Positions 55,293-64,000 of a DNA stretch of 64,000 nt are shown piece after piece. Below the pieces are notes generated by a model. It had not been told where the DNA came from. It searched no databases and saw only the letters and a list, made by a program, of their open reading frames with translations. The position numbers and the translations under genes are program-made. Numbering within the stretch: the stretch's first letter is position 1; every line of letters begins with the position of its first letter. This DNA is from Bacteroidota bacterium (GTDB lineage: Bacteria; Bacteroidota; Bacteroidia; M30B66): positions 50,371-114,370 of the forward strand of contig JAIXYK010000049.1 in NCBI GenBank assembly GCA_027490225.1, given 5' to 3'.

Positions 55293-55313
55293 GAAAAACA
55301 ACAACACCTAATC

Positions 55314-56846
55314 ATGAAAGAACAATTACAATTTTTACTGGCATTTTTTGCATTTTTAAATATTGGCAATGCGCAACAGTTAGAACCATCTTTTGGAAAT
55401 AATGGAATAGCCATCACTTCCTTCGATTTTTCTTCTATTTATTTATACGATATGGAAGTTTTACCCAATGGAAAATTTGTTTCTATAGGTTACAAAGACC
55501 AAGCAATCAATGCTTTTTATTTAACACAACAATTACCAAATGGCGATTTAGATACTTCTTTTAATCATTCTGGCATTAAGCAATTTGGTTTTGGGAATAG
55601 TTATGAATTTGCAGTTGACATTGATTTGGATGCAAATGGAAATTTCCTAATTGCTGGAACTTCTAATGGGAGTTATGCTTTAGCAAGAATGCTACCTTCA
55701 GGTATTTTCGATTCAACCTTTGCCAATAATGGAATAGCTCGTGTTTCTTTTGGTGAAGGTTTTGGCTCTAATATCAGGAAAATAAAACAACAGGCTGATG
55801 GGAAAATTATAGCTATTGGAGAAGCATATAGTGGAAGTAATTTCGATTTTGCTGCAGCACGATTCAATATCAACGGCACACTTGACAGCACTTTTGGTAC
55901 AGATGGTAAAGCTATTTTTGATTTTAGTAGCAACAATGACTTTGGAAATGATTTGGTGATAGAAGCAGATGGCAAAATTACGATTGCTGGCAGGGCGCTT
56001 AACAGCGATGGAACCTCAAAATTTGCTTTACTAAGACTTAACAGTAATGGTACTTTGGACAATTCATTTGGAAACAATGGAAAAACAATTAGCTCCATTA
56101 ATGCGCAATACGAGGAAGTTTTTAATAATATCTTGAAACTTAGTGATGGAAGCTACATTGCAAGTGGGCATTTCGGTGGCGATTTTACAGTTTTCAAATA
56201 CACTCCAAATGGTGTAAGCGACAATAGTTTTGGAACTTCGGGTCATGTTACTACAGATTTTGGAGATTACCAAGACGATGCATTAGCCCTTGCAATTGAT
56301 AATCAAGGGAAAATTTTGCTTGCAGGTTATGCCAGCGATACTTTGATTGACGATTTTTTTCAAGCGGCAATTGTAAGGTATAATAGCAATGGTACTTTAG
56401 ACAATACTTTTGATGAAGATGGAAAATTTGCGATTTTGCTTGGCTCTTATTCTTCTCAATTCAGGTCCATTCATTTGGTTGAAAATGGAGATATTCTTTT
56501 AGGAGGAACAAGGTCAGAAAACCAAACTGGTGGAGGATTTATTAGCAACTTTGTACATGTTAAACTCAATTCCAACAGTACTACCAATTTAGAAGATCAA
56601 ACGAATAAATTTGGCTCTTTTCTTTTGTACCCAAATCCTGCTCAGCAGTTTATTAAAGTTGCACAACAAAACAACATTCAAAATTGTACATTAAAAATTC
56701 AAGATATTTCTGGTAAGTTTATTTACCAAAGTACATTTCATTCCCCAGAAATAGCAATTGACTTGAGTGATTTTGAGATTGGTATTTATTTCATTTCTAT
56801 TGGCAATCAAAATCATATTTCAACATATAAATTTATCAAACAATAG
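55314..56846 (+). CDS. T9SS-secreted delta-60 repeat protein
   Basis: A 510-residue secreted protein: signal peptide ending NIGNAQ, then seven delta-60 type repeats recognised by LDxSFGxxGK-like cores (LEPSFGNNGI, LDTSFNHSGI, FDSTFANNGI, LDSTFGTDGK, LDNSFGNNGK, SDNSFGTSGH, LDNTFDEDGK), and a sorting domain beginning FLLYPNPAQQFIKV. The repeats probably form a propeller. Function is unknown; it follows the 53742 gene closely and precedes the hybrid sensor kinase by 41 bases. Confidence 0.83.
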   Translation: MKEQLQFLLAFFAFLNIGNAQQLEPSFGNNGIAITSFDFSSIYLYDMEVLPNGKFVSIGYKDQAINAFYLTQQLPNGDLDTSFNHSGIKQFGFGNSYEFAVDIDLDANGNFLIAGTSNGSYALARMLPSGIFDSTFANNGIARVSFGEGFGSNIRKIKQQADGKIIAIGEAYSGSNFDFAAARFNINGTLDSTFGTDGKAIFDFSSNNDFGNDLVIEADGKITIAGRALNSDGTSKFALLRLNSNGTLDNSFGNNGKTISSINAQYEEVFNNILKLSDGSYIASGHFGGDFTVFKYTPNGVSDNSFGTSGHVTTDFGDYQDDALALAIDNQGKILLAGYASDTLIDDFFQAAIVRYNSNGTLDNTFDEDGKFAILLGSYSSQFRSIHLVENGDILLGGTRSENQTGGGFISNFVHVKLNSNSTTNLEDQTNKFGSFLLYPNPAQQFIKVAQQNNIQNCTLKIQDISGKFIYQSTFHSPEIAIDLSDFEIGIYFISIGNQNHISTYKFIKQ

Positions 56847-56887
56847 TCTTACTTTGTTGCGCTACAGAAATTTTTACTTTTAAAGAA

Positions 56888-59800
56888 ATGGGCTTTCCAA
56901 TTCGTATGTTACATTTAGGATGGAAAGTATTTATGTTGCTACTTTTAATTGTTTATCCAACAAAAGCTCAGCAATTTTCAAAAACACTTTATAATTATTC
57001 ACAAAGAGATGGCTTACCATCAGATGCAATTATACAAACAGTAAAAGATGGGTCTGGATTTACTTGGGTGCTCACTACCAATGGTTTAGCACGTTTTGAT
57101 GGAAATAGATTTGAATCGTTAAGGTACAATTCACAATTGCCCAATTCAGTTCCTTCAGGTGGTGTAAAATCTTTAGAAATCGATAGTGAAAATCGCTTAT
57201 GGTTAATTCAAGGAAATAGTGTGAGCCGAGCATCTAAAGATGGTTTGTCGTTTCAACATTTTCCATTTCCAGCTGACTTTCCAATACAACAAATAAATGA
57301 AGGTCTGTTTCTAACCAATAACAATGAAGTTTGGATTGGAGCAATGGGAGATTTTGTTGTGTTGAATTTGAAAACAAAAGAATACAGATTGAGTGGATGG
57401 AGAACGTTTTATAATACCAGTATTAATAAATTTAGCAACATCATTTCAGGCATTTCAATTATCCAAAAATCCAAAAATGAAATCTGGGTTTTAGCAACAA
57501 ATGGGCTGTTTAGTTATAATTTGAAATCTCAGCAATTTCAATATTATCCATGTGATTTGGTTTCTACTTTTCAGGGAATAAAATTGTATCAATTTGATGG
57601 TGTGAATTTATGGTTTGGTAGCTATAACAATGGAATTATAAGTTATGATTGCATAAAAAATAATTGGCGTTCTTACTTACTTCCAGCAGATTTTCTAGAT
57701 GCGCAAAAATTGCAATCAGTTTATGCTTTAACACCAATTTCTAAATCTGCTTTTATTGCAATTTCGAGAAAAGACTTGTTACTTTTTGATATTCCGACTG
57801 GAACCTTTTATGCCATTCCATTGAACGATGCAAAAGGAAAAAAACTAGCATTTGAACTAAGCTCCTTAACTTTTGAAAAGCAATCGAAAAGACTTTGGTT
57901 AAGTACCATTTCCGGACTTTACAGAAGTTTAGACGCGCCATTATTTACATTTAATAAATTGAATGAAGAACCGAATGATAAGTTTTTTAACTTGTTTTTT
58001 GAAGCCAATGAAAACGAAGGATACATAGCAGGTTCGGTTTACACAGATGAGCTATTTCAGGTAAAATCAAATAATTTATCACCAATAAATCTTGACAAGC
58101 TTCCAATTGATTTTGTTTCATCTATGAAAAAAGATAAACAAGGCAGAATTTGGGTTTGTATGCGAAATGAGGTGTTGGTACGAGATGAAAAAACCATAAA
58201 ATGGAAGAAATTAGATTTACCACCATCGCCTGTTAATAGTAAAAATCGAGTTTTTTGGGAAGTTGCATTTGCTTCAAACGGGAAGGCTTATTTGTGCAGT
58301 TGGACGGATGGAATTTTAGAGATAAATGCGGATTTAAGTTTTCATCGTTTTTTGCCTTTACATGCTGGAAAGGGAGATGCTAGATTCTTGGGAATATTTA
58401 TCCATGAAAATACATTATGGATTTCAACAGAAACAAATGGTGTATGTGAATTTAACTTAAGCACCCAAAAAGAAAATTGGATAAGGGCACAATTAAAAGA
58501 TGCTATCGCTTTGCCAGGCTATCCAATAAATGATATGCAACTCGATAGCAACGGGAAAATCTGGTTTTGCACAGCGTCCAATGGATTGGCTTGTTACAAT
58601 CCTATTTCCAATAAAATGCAGCAATACGGAGCGCAACAAGGCTTAAAATCAGACATTACTTATTGGTGCGCACAAGATGGTTCCGGTAATTTATGGGTGG
58701 CAGGTCCGGGAATGATTCATCTTTACGATAGCAATACCGATAAATTTATTGCTTACGGTGAAGAACAAGGCTGGCCAAATCAGGAAATGTTTAAGCCCGC
58801 AAGAATGAAGAATGGTGAACTTTTCTTTGGAACTAAAAACGGATATTATACACTATTAAATAGTCCATTTCATCAAAAAACTATAGCTCCCAAACTCTAT
58901 ATCCATCAAGTATTTCAGGGCGATAGTTTATTTTCAAATACCCTAAAAATTAAACTTCAATATCCGAGCAATAACATTAGCATTTCTTATGGAGCAATAG
59001 ATTATACAGTTCCAAACAGATTGCGTTTTCAATACAGTATTTCCCCTGATACATTATGGAAAGAAACAACGGGCAACTTATTGAGTTTTGCTGAATTAAA
59101 ACCAGGGAATTATACCATAAAACTTCGTGCTTCTAATGGAAATGAAAATTGGAGCAATCCTGTGGTGTATTCTTTTGAAGTGCTTGCTCCTTTTTGGGAA
59201 AAAGCATGGTTTATTGTTTTAATTATATCGATTGTGGCGTTTATTATTTTGTTGATTGTAAGAAATAAACTGCATGCCGAAAAAGCCAAAGCTCAGCTAA
59301 AACAGCGCATTGCGGAAACTGAAATGGCTGCATTAAGAGCACAAATGAGTCCTCATTTTATTTTTAATTGTCTAAATTCCATTGATAATTTAATTCAGCA
59401 AAATGATACCCAAAATGCCGCTAAATACCTTCAGAGATTTGCCAAAATGATTCGGGATGTTTTAGAACATTCGCGGTCAAAAGAAATTCCATTTCGAAAA
59501 GATTGGGAAACTTTAAAAATCTACCTTGAATTAGAACAACTGCGTCAGGACGGAAAAATCAATTTACGCTTTGAAGCGTCTCAGGAATTGATAAGCGGCG
59601 ATTACAGAGTTCCTCCATTGCTAATTCAGCCATACATTGAAAATGCCCTTCATCACGGTTTATTACATAAAATTGAAGGTGAAAAACGATTGTTTGTATC
59701 TGCTTATTTGTCGAACGAAATGCTGGTTTACTGGATCGAAGATAATGGCATTGGAAGGGAAGCTGCTGGTAAAATAAAAGCTAGTCAATTTAAATCAAGA

Positions 59801-59944
59801 CCCTCTCTTGGTATGCAACTTAGCGCGCAACGAATTACACTTTACGATGCTTTGCAAGGAAAAGGTACTATAGAAATTATAGATTTGAAATCAGAAACTG
59901 GTGCTGCGTGCGGAACTAAAGTAATCGTTAACCTTCAAACTTAA
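56888..59944 (+). CDS. Two-component propeller sensor histidine kinase (LytS-type kinase domain)
   Basis: A 1018-residue membrane sensor. Signal peptide (PTKAQ), ~700 residues of two-component-regulator propeller repeats (FTWVLTTNGLARFDG, RLWLIQGN, KIWFCTASNGLACYN), a Y_Y_Y domain (NNISISYGAIDYTVPNRLRFQYSI region), one transmembrane helix at ~773-793 (AWFIVLIISIVAFIILL), a coiled coil, and a His_kinase domain with SPHFIFNCLNSIDNLI (phospho-His near 823) and ATP motif EDNGIGREAAG. There is no receiver fused to it; the LytTR regulator is encoded 3 bases downstream. The input ligand is unknown. In Bacteroidota such sensors often respond to polysaccharides. Confidence 0.9.
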   Translation: MGFPIRMLHLGWKVFMLLLLIVYPTKAQQFSKTLYNYSQRDGLPSDAIIQTVKDGSGFTWVLTTNGLARFDGNRFESLRYNSQLPNSVPSGGVKSLEIDSENRLWLIQGNSVSRASKDGLSFQHFPFPADFPIQQINEGLFLTNNNEVWIGAMGDFVVLNLKTKEYRLSGWRTFYNTSINKFSNIISGISIIQKSKNEIWVLATNGLFSYNLKSQQFQYYPCDLVSTFQGIKLYQFDGVNLWFGSYNNGIISYDCIKNNWRSYLLPADFLDAQKLQSVYALTPISKSAFIAISRKDLLLFDIPTGTFYAIPLNDAKGKKLAFELSSLTFEKQSKRLWLSTISGLYRSLDAPLFTFNKLNEEPNDKFFNLFFEANENEGYIAGSVYTDELFQVKSNNLSPINLDKLPIDFVSSMKKDKQGRIWVCMRNEVLVRDEKTIKWKKLDLPPSPVNSKNRVFWEVAFASNGKAYLCSWTDGILEINADLSFHRFLPLHAGKGDARFLGIFIHENTLWISTETNGVCEFNLSTQKENWIRAQLKDAIALPGYPINDMQLDSNGKIWFCTASNGLACYNPISNKMQQYGAQQGLKSDITYWCAQDGSGNLWVAGPGMIHLYDSNTDKFIAYGEEQGWPNQEMFKPARMKNGELFFGTKNGYYTLLNSPFHQKTIAPKLYIHQVFQGDSLFSNTLKIKLQYPSNNISISYGAIDYTVPNRLRFQYSISPDTLWKETTGNLLSFAELKPGNYTIKLRASNGNENWSNPVVYSFEVLAPFWEKAWFIVLIISIVAFIILLIVRNKLHAEKAKAQLKQRIAETEMAALRAQMSPHFIFNCLNSIDNLIQQNDTQNAAKYLQRFAKMIRDVLEHSRSKEIPFRKDWETLKIYLELEQLRQDGKINLRFEASQELISGDYRVPPLLIQPYIENALHHGLLHKIEGEKRLFVSAYLSNEMLVYWIEDNGIGREAAGKIKASQFKSRPSLGMQLSAQRITLYDALQGKGTIEIIDLKSETGAACGTKVIVNLQT

Positions 59945-59947
59945 ATT

Positions 59948-60703
59948 ATGCTTAAAGCAATTATTATTGACGATGAAAGGCACAGCAGAGAAGCTTTGTA
60001 TAAAAAACTTAGTATGCATTGCGAGAATATTGTGGTTTTGAAAATGTGTTCTGATGCGAAAGAAGGTAATGATGCAATTAGAAAATACGAACCTGATGTA
60101 GTTTTTCTTGATATTGAAATGCCACTAGTAAATGGATTTGGAATGCTTGAACAATTAAAAGATTGTAATTTTCAAGTGATATTTACAACAGCTTATGACC
60201 ATTACGCGATACAAGCTATAAGATTTAGCGCGATAGATTATTTGGTGAAACCTATAGATGTTGATGAATTAAAAGCAGCAGTTGTAAAGTTAAAACCCAA
60301 AATTGATATAGAAGAGAATGCTGCAAGATTTGAGAATTTGTTACTTAATTTAAAGCCAGCAACACAGCTAAAATCCTTAGCCATAACAACTGCTAACGGG
60401 CTTATTTTTTTGAATTTACAAGATATCTTGTATTTGGAAGCAAGTGGAAATTATACTTTTATATATGCAACCACACAAAAAATCCTTTCTTCAAAAACCC
60501 TTCGTGAATTTGAAGATATTCTACCCGAAAATGATTTTTTTAGGGTGCACCATTCTTACTTAATTCAACTAACTTATTTAAGTGAATACAGAAAAGGAGA
60601 AGGCGGTGAAGTGGTGATGCGAAATGGCTCAATTATTCCTGTTGCCAGAAGAAGGAAAGATGAATTACTCGAAGCAGTGAAGAGGTTTTCAGCAAAAGTA
60701 TAA
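59948..60703 (+). CDS. LytTR-family response regulator
   Basis: A 251-residue regulator. The receiver has IIIDDE (acidic D8/D9), phospho-acceptor D55 in VVFLDIEMP, the Thr in IFTTAYD and K101 in YLVKPID. The C-terminal ~100 residues form a LytTR DNA-binding domain (GLIFLNLQDILYLEASGNYT ... FFRVHHSYLIQL ... VARRRKDELLEAV). Spacing to the kinase gene is 3 bases, so they are a cognate pair. Likely targets include the adjacent T9SS protein genes, by proximity only. Confidence 0.93.
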   Translation: MLKAIIIDDERHSREALYKKLSMHCENIVVLKMCSDAKEGNDAIRKYEPDVVFLDIEMPLVNGFGMLEQLKDCNFQVIFTTAYDHYAIQAIRFSAIDYLVKPIDVDELKAAVVKLKPKIDIEENAARFENLLLNLKPATQLKSLAITTANGLIFLNLQDILYLEASGNYTFIYATTQKILSSKTLREFEDILPENDFFRVHHSYLIQLTYLSEYRKGEGGEVVMRNGSIIPVARRRKDELLEAVKRFSAKV

Positions 60704-60798
60704 AGCCATTTTAATAAGGTTTTGAACGGAAAAAATTTATGGTTTAAACAATATTGATTTATTTTATGTTAATTCGCAAAAACCATCAATTTTTAATC

Positions 60799-62133
60799 AT
60801 GAAAAAAGCCATCACTTTTATTCTCTTTTTGTTTAGTTTTTCTGGAATTTATGCCCAAGTGGCATCCACAACCTACGGTATAGTTAGGAAAAATTACTAC
60901 AGCACCGTTTACTCTCCAATAGATTCCACCATTCTTTATGAGCAATTTGATTCGTCAAGCATTGGCATAGGAACGGTAAATCCAGCAACAGGTTATGTAA
61001 CATCTATCGGTGGTGAAAATTACAATGAATCTATCAACCTAACAGGCGCTGCTTTAAATCCTTACGACAGTACTTACATTTTTATTGGCGCTTCTGATAT
61101 GTTAACTTTAAGCTTAACATCTGGAGAAGTAATAAATCGTGTTGCACTCAATAATCCAGTTGAAGCCAGCTATTTCGATAATTTCAGATTTAACAATTCT
61201 GATAGCACCATGTATGGTTTGGCTAGAAGAAATGGTGTTAACCCAATTACAGGACAGTTTTTTGGAGAAGTTTTATTAGCAAAGGCGAATACAAATACTG
61301 GTTTGATTACTGAAATTTCACAAAATTCTGTAGCTCAAGGATACGCTTTGGCTGGTAGCGCAATTGACCCATATCAGATGGTGTATTACTTTTCTACTGG
61401 TTCAAATTTAATTGGATTGGATATTTACAATGGTGAAGTTTATTCAAATCCAGAAATTGTAAATCCTGACGGAATTGCTTTTGACAATTTTGCATACAGC
61501 TGTGCCGATACTACTATTTATGGACTTGTTCGCAAAAATTATTTCTCTTACGTATATGACCCAACATTTCCACTTGACAGTTTTCAGGTATTAGATTCTG
61601 CGACAGTGCGATTAGGAAAGATAAACCCAAATACAGGTGTTGTAACCATAATTTCACCATATGCAGTGATAGGTGGAGGATATTCCTTGAATGCAGGTGC
61701 TACTATTGACCCAGAAACAATGACCTATTACTTCAACAATGGTGATAATTTAATTGGTGTTGATGTAAATACGGGTTTAACAGTATCTAACACTCCACTC
61801 ACTTTCGAAAATGGAATGTATTTCGATTTGATGCGTAACTTCCAAAACTGCAAAACTGCTTTTGCAAAACGTTTGAGCTCGCCTCTTTCCATTAAAAATG
61901 AAGTTGAAAATAAACTTCAACTATATCCTAATCCTGCAAATAATTTGGTGAGAATTACTTCCGACCAAACATTGAATTCAGTATTAATTACTGATATTTC
62001 AGGAAAAGTTGTAGCTAATTTAAATGGAAATGGACAGAATATTTTAGATATTCCAGTTTCGAATTACAGCAATGGAATTTATTTTATTACTGTAAATGGC
62101 ACTTCAAATTCTAAATTCGTAGTGCAACACTAA
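60799..62133 (+). CDS. T9SS-secreted repeat protein with YGIVRKN motif
   Basis: A 444-residue secreted protein. The ATG at 60799 (MKKAITFILFLFSF) gives a clean signal peptide ending GIYAQ; the upstream in-frame ATG at 60754 does not. The mature part has three imperfect repeats that open with TTYGIVRKNYYS, TMYGLARRNG and TIYGLVRKNYFS and each contain NPxTGxVT-type turns, resembling propeller blades. A type A sorting domain (LQLYPNPANNLVRI) ends the chain. It lies 95 bases after the LytTR gene. Function unknown. Confidence 0.78.
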   Translation: MKKAITFILFLFSFSGIYAQVASTTYGIVRKNYYSTVYSPIDSTILYEQFDSSSIGIGTVNPATGYVTSIGGENYNESINLTGAALNPYDSTYIFIGASDMLTLSLTSGEVINRVALNNPVEASYFDNFRFNNSDSTMYGLARRNGVNPITGQFFGEVLLAKANTNTGLITEISQNSVAQGYALAGSAIDPYQMVYYFSTGSNLIGLDIYNGEVYSNPEIVNPDGIAFDNFAYSCADTTIYGLVRKNYFSYVYDPTFPLDSFQVLDSATVRLGKINPNTGVVTIISPYAVIGGGYSLNAGATIDPETMTYYFNNGDNLIGVDVNTGLTVSNTPLTFENGMYFDLMRNFQNCKTAFAKRLSSPLSIKNEVENKLQLYPNPANNLVRITSDQTLNSVLITDISGKVVANLNGNGQNILDIPVSNYSNGIYFITVNGTSNSKFVVQH

Positions 62134-62146
62134 TTGAATTCACAAA

Positions 62147-63436
62147 TCACACCCTAATAAATTTCCCCTTTTTACCCCCCTGGAAAATGAAATAAATGCC
62201 GCTTTTTAAAAAAGCAGTGTTTATTTCATTTTTTTCGTTTTTGCCCACATAAACAATTTGTCCTGTTGTATTTGTAATGATGATTGTTTCTGCTTCGCCA
62301 TTTGAAATTGTCAAAGAGTTTGAAACCGGATTTGGGAATATTTCAAGATTAGTTTCTTCATTTGGATGCATTTCGATTTCCAGGGCAGCATCAAATAACT
62401 CCTGAAAATTATTAGCATATTCGCCAGTTGTTGCATTGCAATTTTCGGCATTGTCCCAATTGACAGACCAGGTCATCATGCCCCCTAAATCTGGATATCC
62501 GCTTGTATTTTGCAATATGTAGTTTCCAGGTTGAACGCCATTTCCGCGTAAATAATCAATGGCAGCTGCTACTATTTCGGGACTGGTAAATCCGCCCCCA
62601 GCCGCACTTGGGCAAGCTGGTAAGCCAACTACAATTTTATTGGCTGGAAATCCGCTAAACTGTCCGCCAGCTGTATTGAAACCCTGTATTACAGCTTCTG
62701 TGAGTGCCACAATAAAATCTGCGGTACCTTGTGTATAAATGTTCCCATCAATACCATAAACAGTTCCGCTGTTGTAAAGCTGCACATGCAAATAATTAAT
62801 GTCATTTCTCAAAGCATTTAAAAGTGGTAAATATCCACCCCAAATTCCTCCGTAAGCAGACATTCCTCCTTGAACATAGGCTGTTTCTGGAGCAAAAGTG
62901 AGCATCATAGTTTGGTTATAAACTGTAGCATAATGAGCTTTAATCTCTTGAATGGCTTCAATTAAATTTGTGCAATCTGTTGATGTTGGATTTTGAATAG
63001 TACCGCTGGCAAGAATCGTATTTCCATGTTCTATGTCAATATCAATTCCATCGAATGGATAAGTCTCTAAGAGAAGATTCATTGAATTTATAAACGCATT
63101 TTTGCTTGCAACATCGGGCAAAGAAATACTTGTATTTGCACCTCCAATACTCAGTACCACTTTCCTTCCTTGATTTTTTAAAGTCTGAATTTGGGCGATA
63201 AATTCGTTTTGTGTAGCACCTTCTGGTACAAACTGCATGTTCATATCAGATGGGGATGTTGGCACTGCAAATGAAACACAAACCACATTATACCTTGTAT
63301 CAGTAAGGTCTAAAGAAATATAAGGAGCATTTGCATCATTCCAGTTTTGCCAGTAACCTATCAACATGGGGTTTTGAGCAAACGTTGCAAATCCACAAAG
63401 CAAGAAACTGAGTAATAATTTAATTTTTGAAAACAT
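62147..63436 (-). CDS. T9SS-secreted chitinase (GH18)
   Basis: A 429-residue glycoside hydrolase of family 18, which cleaves chitin beta-1,4 links. Signal peptide ends FATFAQ (residues 1-21). The catalytic signature DGIDIDIEHG (129-138) is complete, with E136 as the acid; KVVLSIGG is the second conserved strand and MMTWSVNWDNA the last. A sorting domain (LEIFPNPVSNSLTI) sends it through the T9SS. The ATG at 63436 (MFSKIK) is preferred to a TTG four codons earlier. It faces the 60799 gene convergently with a 13-base gap. Confidence 0.92.
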   Translation of the reverse strand: MFSKIKLLLSFLLCGFATFAQNPMLIGYWQNWNDANAPYISLDLTDTRYNVVCVSFAVPTSPSDMNMQFVPEGATQNEFIAQIQTLKNQGRKVVLSIGGANTSISLPDVASKNAFINSMNLLLETYPFDGIDIDIEHGNTILASGTIQNPTSTDCTNLIEAIQEIKAHYATVYNQTMMLTFAPETAYVQGGMSAYGGIWGGYLPLLNALRNDINYLHVQLYNSGTVYGIDGNIYTQGTADFIVALTEAVIQGFNTAGGQFSGFPANKIVVGLPACPSAAGGGFTSPEIVAAAIDYLRGNGVQPGNYILQNTSGYPDLGGMMTWSVNWDNAENCNATTGEYANNFQELFDAALEIEMHPNEETNLEIFPNPVSNSLTISNGEAETIIITNTTGQIVYVGKNEKNEINTAFLKSGIYFIFQGGKKGKFIRV

Positions 63437-63637
63437 GTTTAATTGCAAATAAAAATCAAACGTAGAATAATCATTTCAAGTTTTCGTGCAAGAATCTAAG
63501 TTTATCTGTCATTTAAATATGTAAAAAGCGGTCAACGTTTTTTAGGCATAGACAAACGGCAACTTAGAAAAATGAATTGACCTATTTACAAACTAAAGAT
63601 TCATGTTTTATAAGTTTTTAATTGTGAAATGGAATGC

Positions 63638-63725
63638 CGCGTTAGGGATGGAGCGCAACCACCTTGTGGGCGCGACAGCCCGGCCCCGATGTGCGCTGGC
63701 CTTGTGCACTGCAATCGGGGAAACG
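63638..63725. repeat. GC-rich intergenic element E6
   Basis: Opens ATGCCGCGTTAGGGATGG and closes GGGGAAACGCCC. A stem CCCCGA ... TCGGGG encloses about 30 bases. The GCGTTAGGGAT head and AACGCCC tail are, from memory, typical of the most common Bacteroidota intergenic repeat. It is the best-formed of the six islands. The rest of the 373-bp gap 63437-63809 is AT-rich, with no gene seen. Confidence 0.65.
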
Positions 63726-63809
63726 CCCAAATCACTTTATTTCTCCAGTAACTTAAAGTTTTAATTAAATGGCAAATTGGGCTAAATTTGCGCTTCTAAA
63801 TATTCTTCT

Positions 63810-64000
63810 TTGCCTTTTCATCCATTCGAATCCGATTTGCCTGTTGTTGATATTATCGACAAGGTTAAAGTTCAGCTACAACATCAATCAACACTTATCA
63901 TTTGTGCGCCACCCGGAGCTGGAAAAAGCACTTTATTGCCGCTTACATTGCTGGAAGAACCTTGGCTGGAAGGAAAGAAAATTTTAATGCTGGAACCAAG
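63810..64000 (+). CDS. hrpB: ATP-dependent helicase HrpB, N-terminal part (3' end outside window)
   Basis: Sixty-three codons of a DEAH-box helicase: LPFHPFESDLPVVDIIDK, VKVQLQHQSTLII, the Walker A motif APPGAGKSTLLP and LLEEPWLEGKKILMLEP, the usual HrpB opening (QAPPGAGKST, GKKILMLEPRR). The start is TTG at 63810; the frame is closed by a stop at 63783 and has no ATG. A longer ATG-initiated frame in another phase (63769-63987) covers the same bases but encodes nothing recognisable. HrpB is a non-essential helicase of unclear role. Confidence 0.88.
   Translation, partial: MPFHPFESDLPVVDIIDKVKVQLQHQSTLIICAPPGAGKSTLLPLTLLEEPWLEGKKILMLEP

Noticed and set aside
63769..63987. 72-codon plus-strand ATG frame at the window end
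   Set aside because: Overlaps the HrpB P-loop region in a different phase and lacks any domain.

Overview
The window looks like the chromosome of a free-living member of the Bacteroidota. Evidence: it is AT-rich; many secreted proteins end in a type IX secretion (T9SS) type A sorting domain; porT sits beside the menaquinone methyltransferase gene; several starts follow a Bacteroidota-type -7 box (TAnnTTTG) instead of a Shine-Dalgarno; and it carries DUF7619, BBP2, YtxJ and LytS/LytTR families typical of the phylum. I cannot place it below phylum level from sequence alone. No rRNA, tRNA, CRISPR array or prophage was seen.

Layout. 1-6000: RNA and iron housekeeping (3' part of ribonuclease Z, a hemerythrin-type protein, ferritin, miaA, a CCA-adding-type enzyme, a TadA-type deaminase), ending in a 41-copy heptanucleotide purine array (6003-6289). 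6300-9630: a membrane acyltransferase and a large T9SS adhesin-like protein. 9800-11100: a fic gene bracketed by two copies of a 63-bp module of paired palindromes. 11216-16474: a five-gene minus-strand run (FAD oxidoreductase, porT, ubiE/menG, heptose kinase, aminotransferase). 16574-22785: a plus-strand run starting with a translationally coupled trio (RPE-like protein, DAHP-synthase family, KdsC-like phosphatase), then hemE, a Dpm1-type glycosyltransferase and pyrG. 23545-26502: an arsenic operon (operator, arsR, arsC-like, acr3, metallophosphoesterase). 26578-34791: pullulanase, SPFH protein, an outer-membrane barrel and two tandem T9SS paralogues with divergent N-terminal domains.

34880-39353 holds a YtxJ thioredoxin-like gene, two tiny lipoprotein genes sharing one motif, ung, an Omp85 protein and a REP-associated Y1 transposase with its hairpins. 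39354-42855 is rlmI, a MATE transporter and hldD. 42931-43601 is a graveyard of toxin-antitoxin remnants: a frameshifted DUF433 antitoxin, a DUF5615 PIN-like toxin with its first acidic residue changed to Tyr, and an antitoxin tail. 43736-49532 is an accessory block (SDR, alpha/beta hydrolase, DinB, thiolase, dihydrolipoyl dehydrogenase, AraC regulator). 49914-53645: alaS and a divergent M23 peptidase. 53742-63436: T9SS-secreted repeat proteins around a hybrid propeller/histidine kinase with its LytTR regulator, and a GH18 chitinase. The 3' end of the window is the start of hrpB.

Six GC-rich intergenic islands (11125, 22794, 35465, 38304, 49830, 63638) break an otherwise AT-rich sequence and look like one dispersed non-coding repeat family. 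Functional themes: a T9SS/outer-membrane programme (PorT, seven sorting-domain cargo proteins, Omp85 and BBP2 barrels), lipopolysaccharide inner-core sugar synthesis (heptose kinase, HldD, KdsC-like) and polysaccharide degradation (pullulanase, chitinase).
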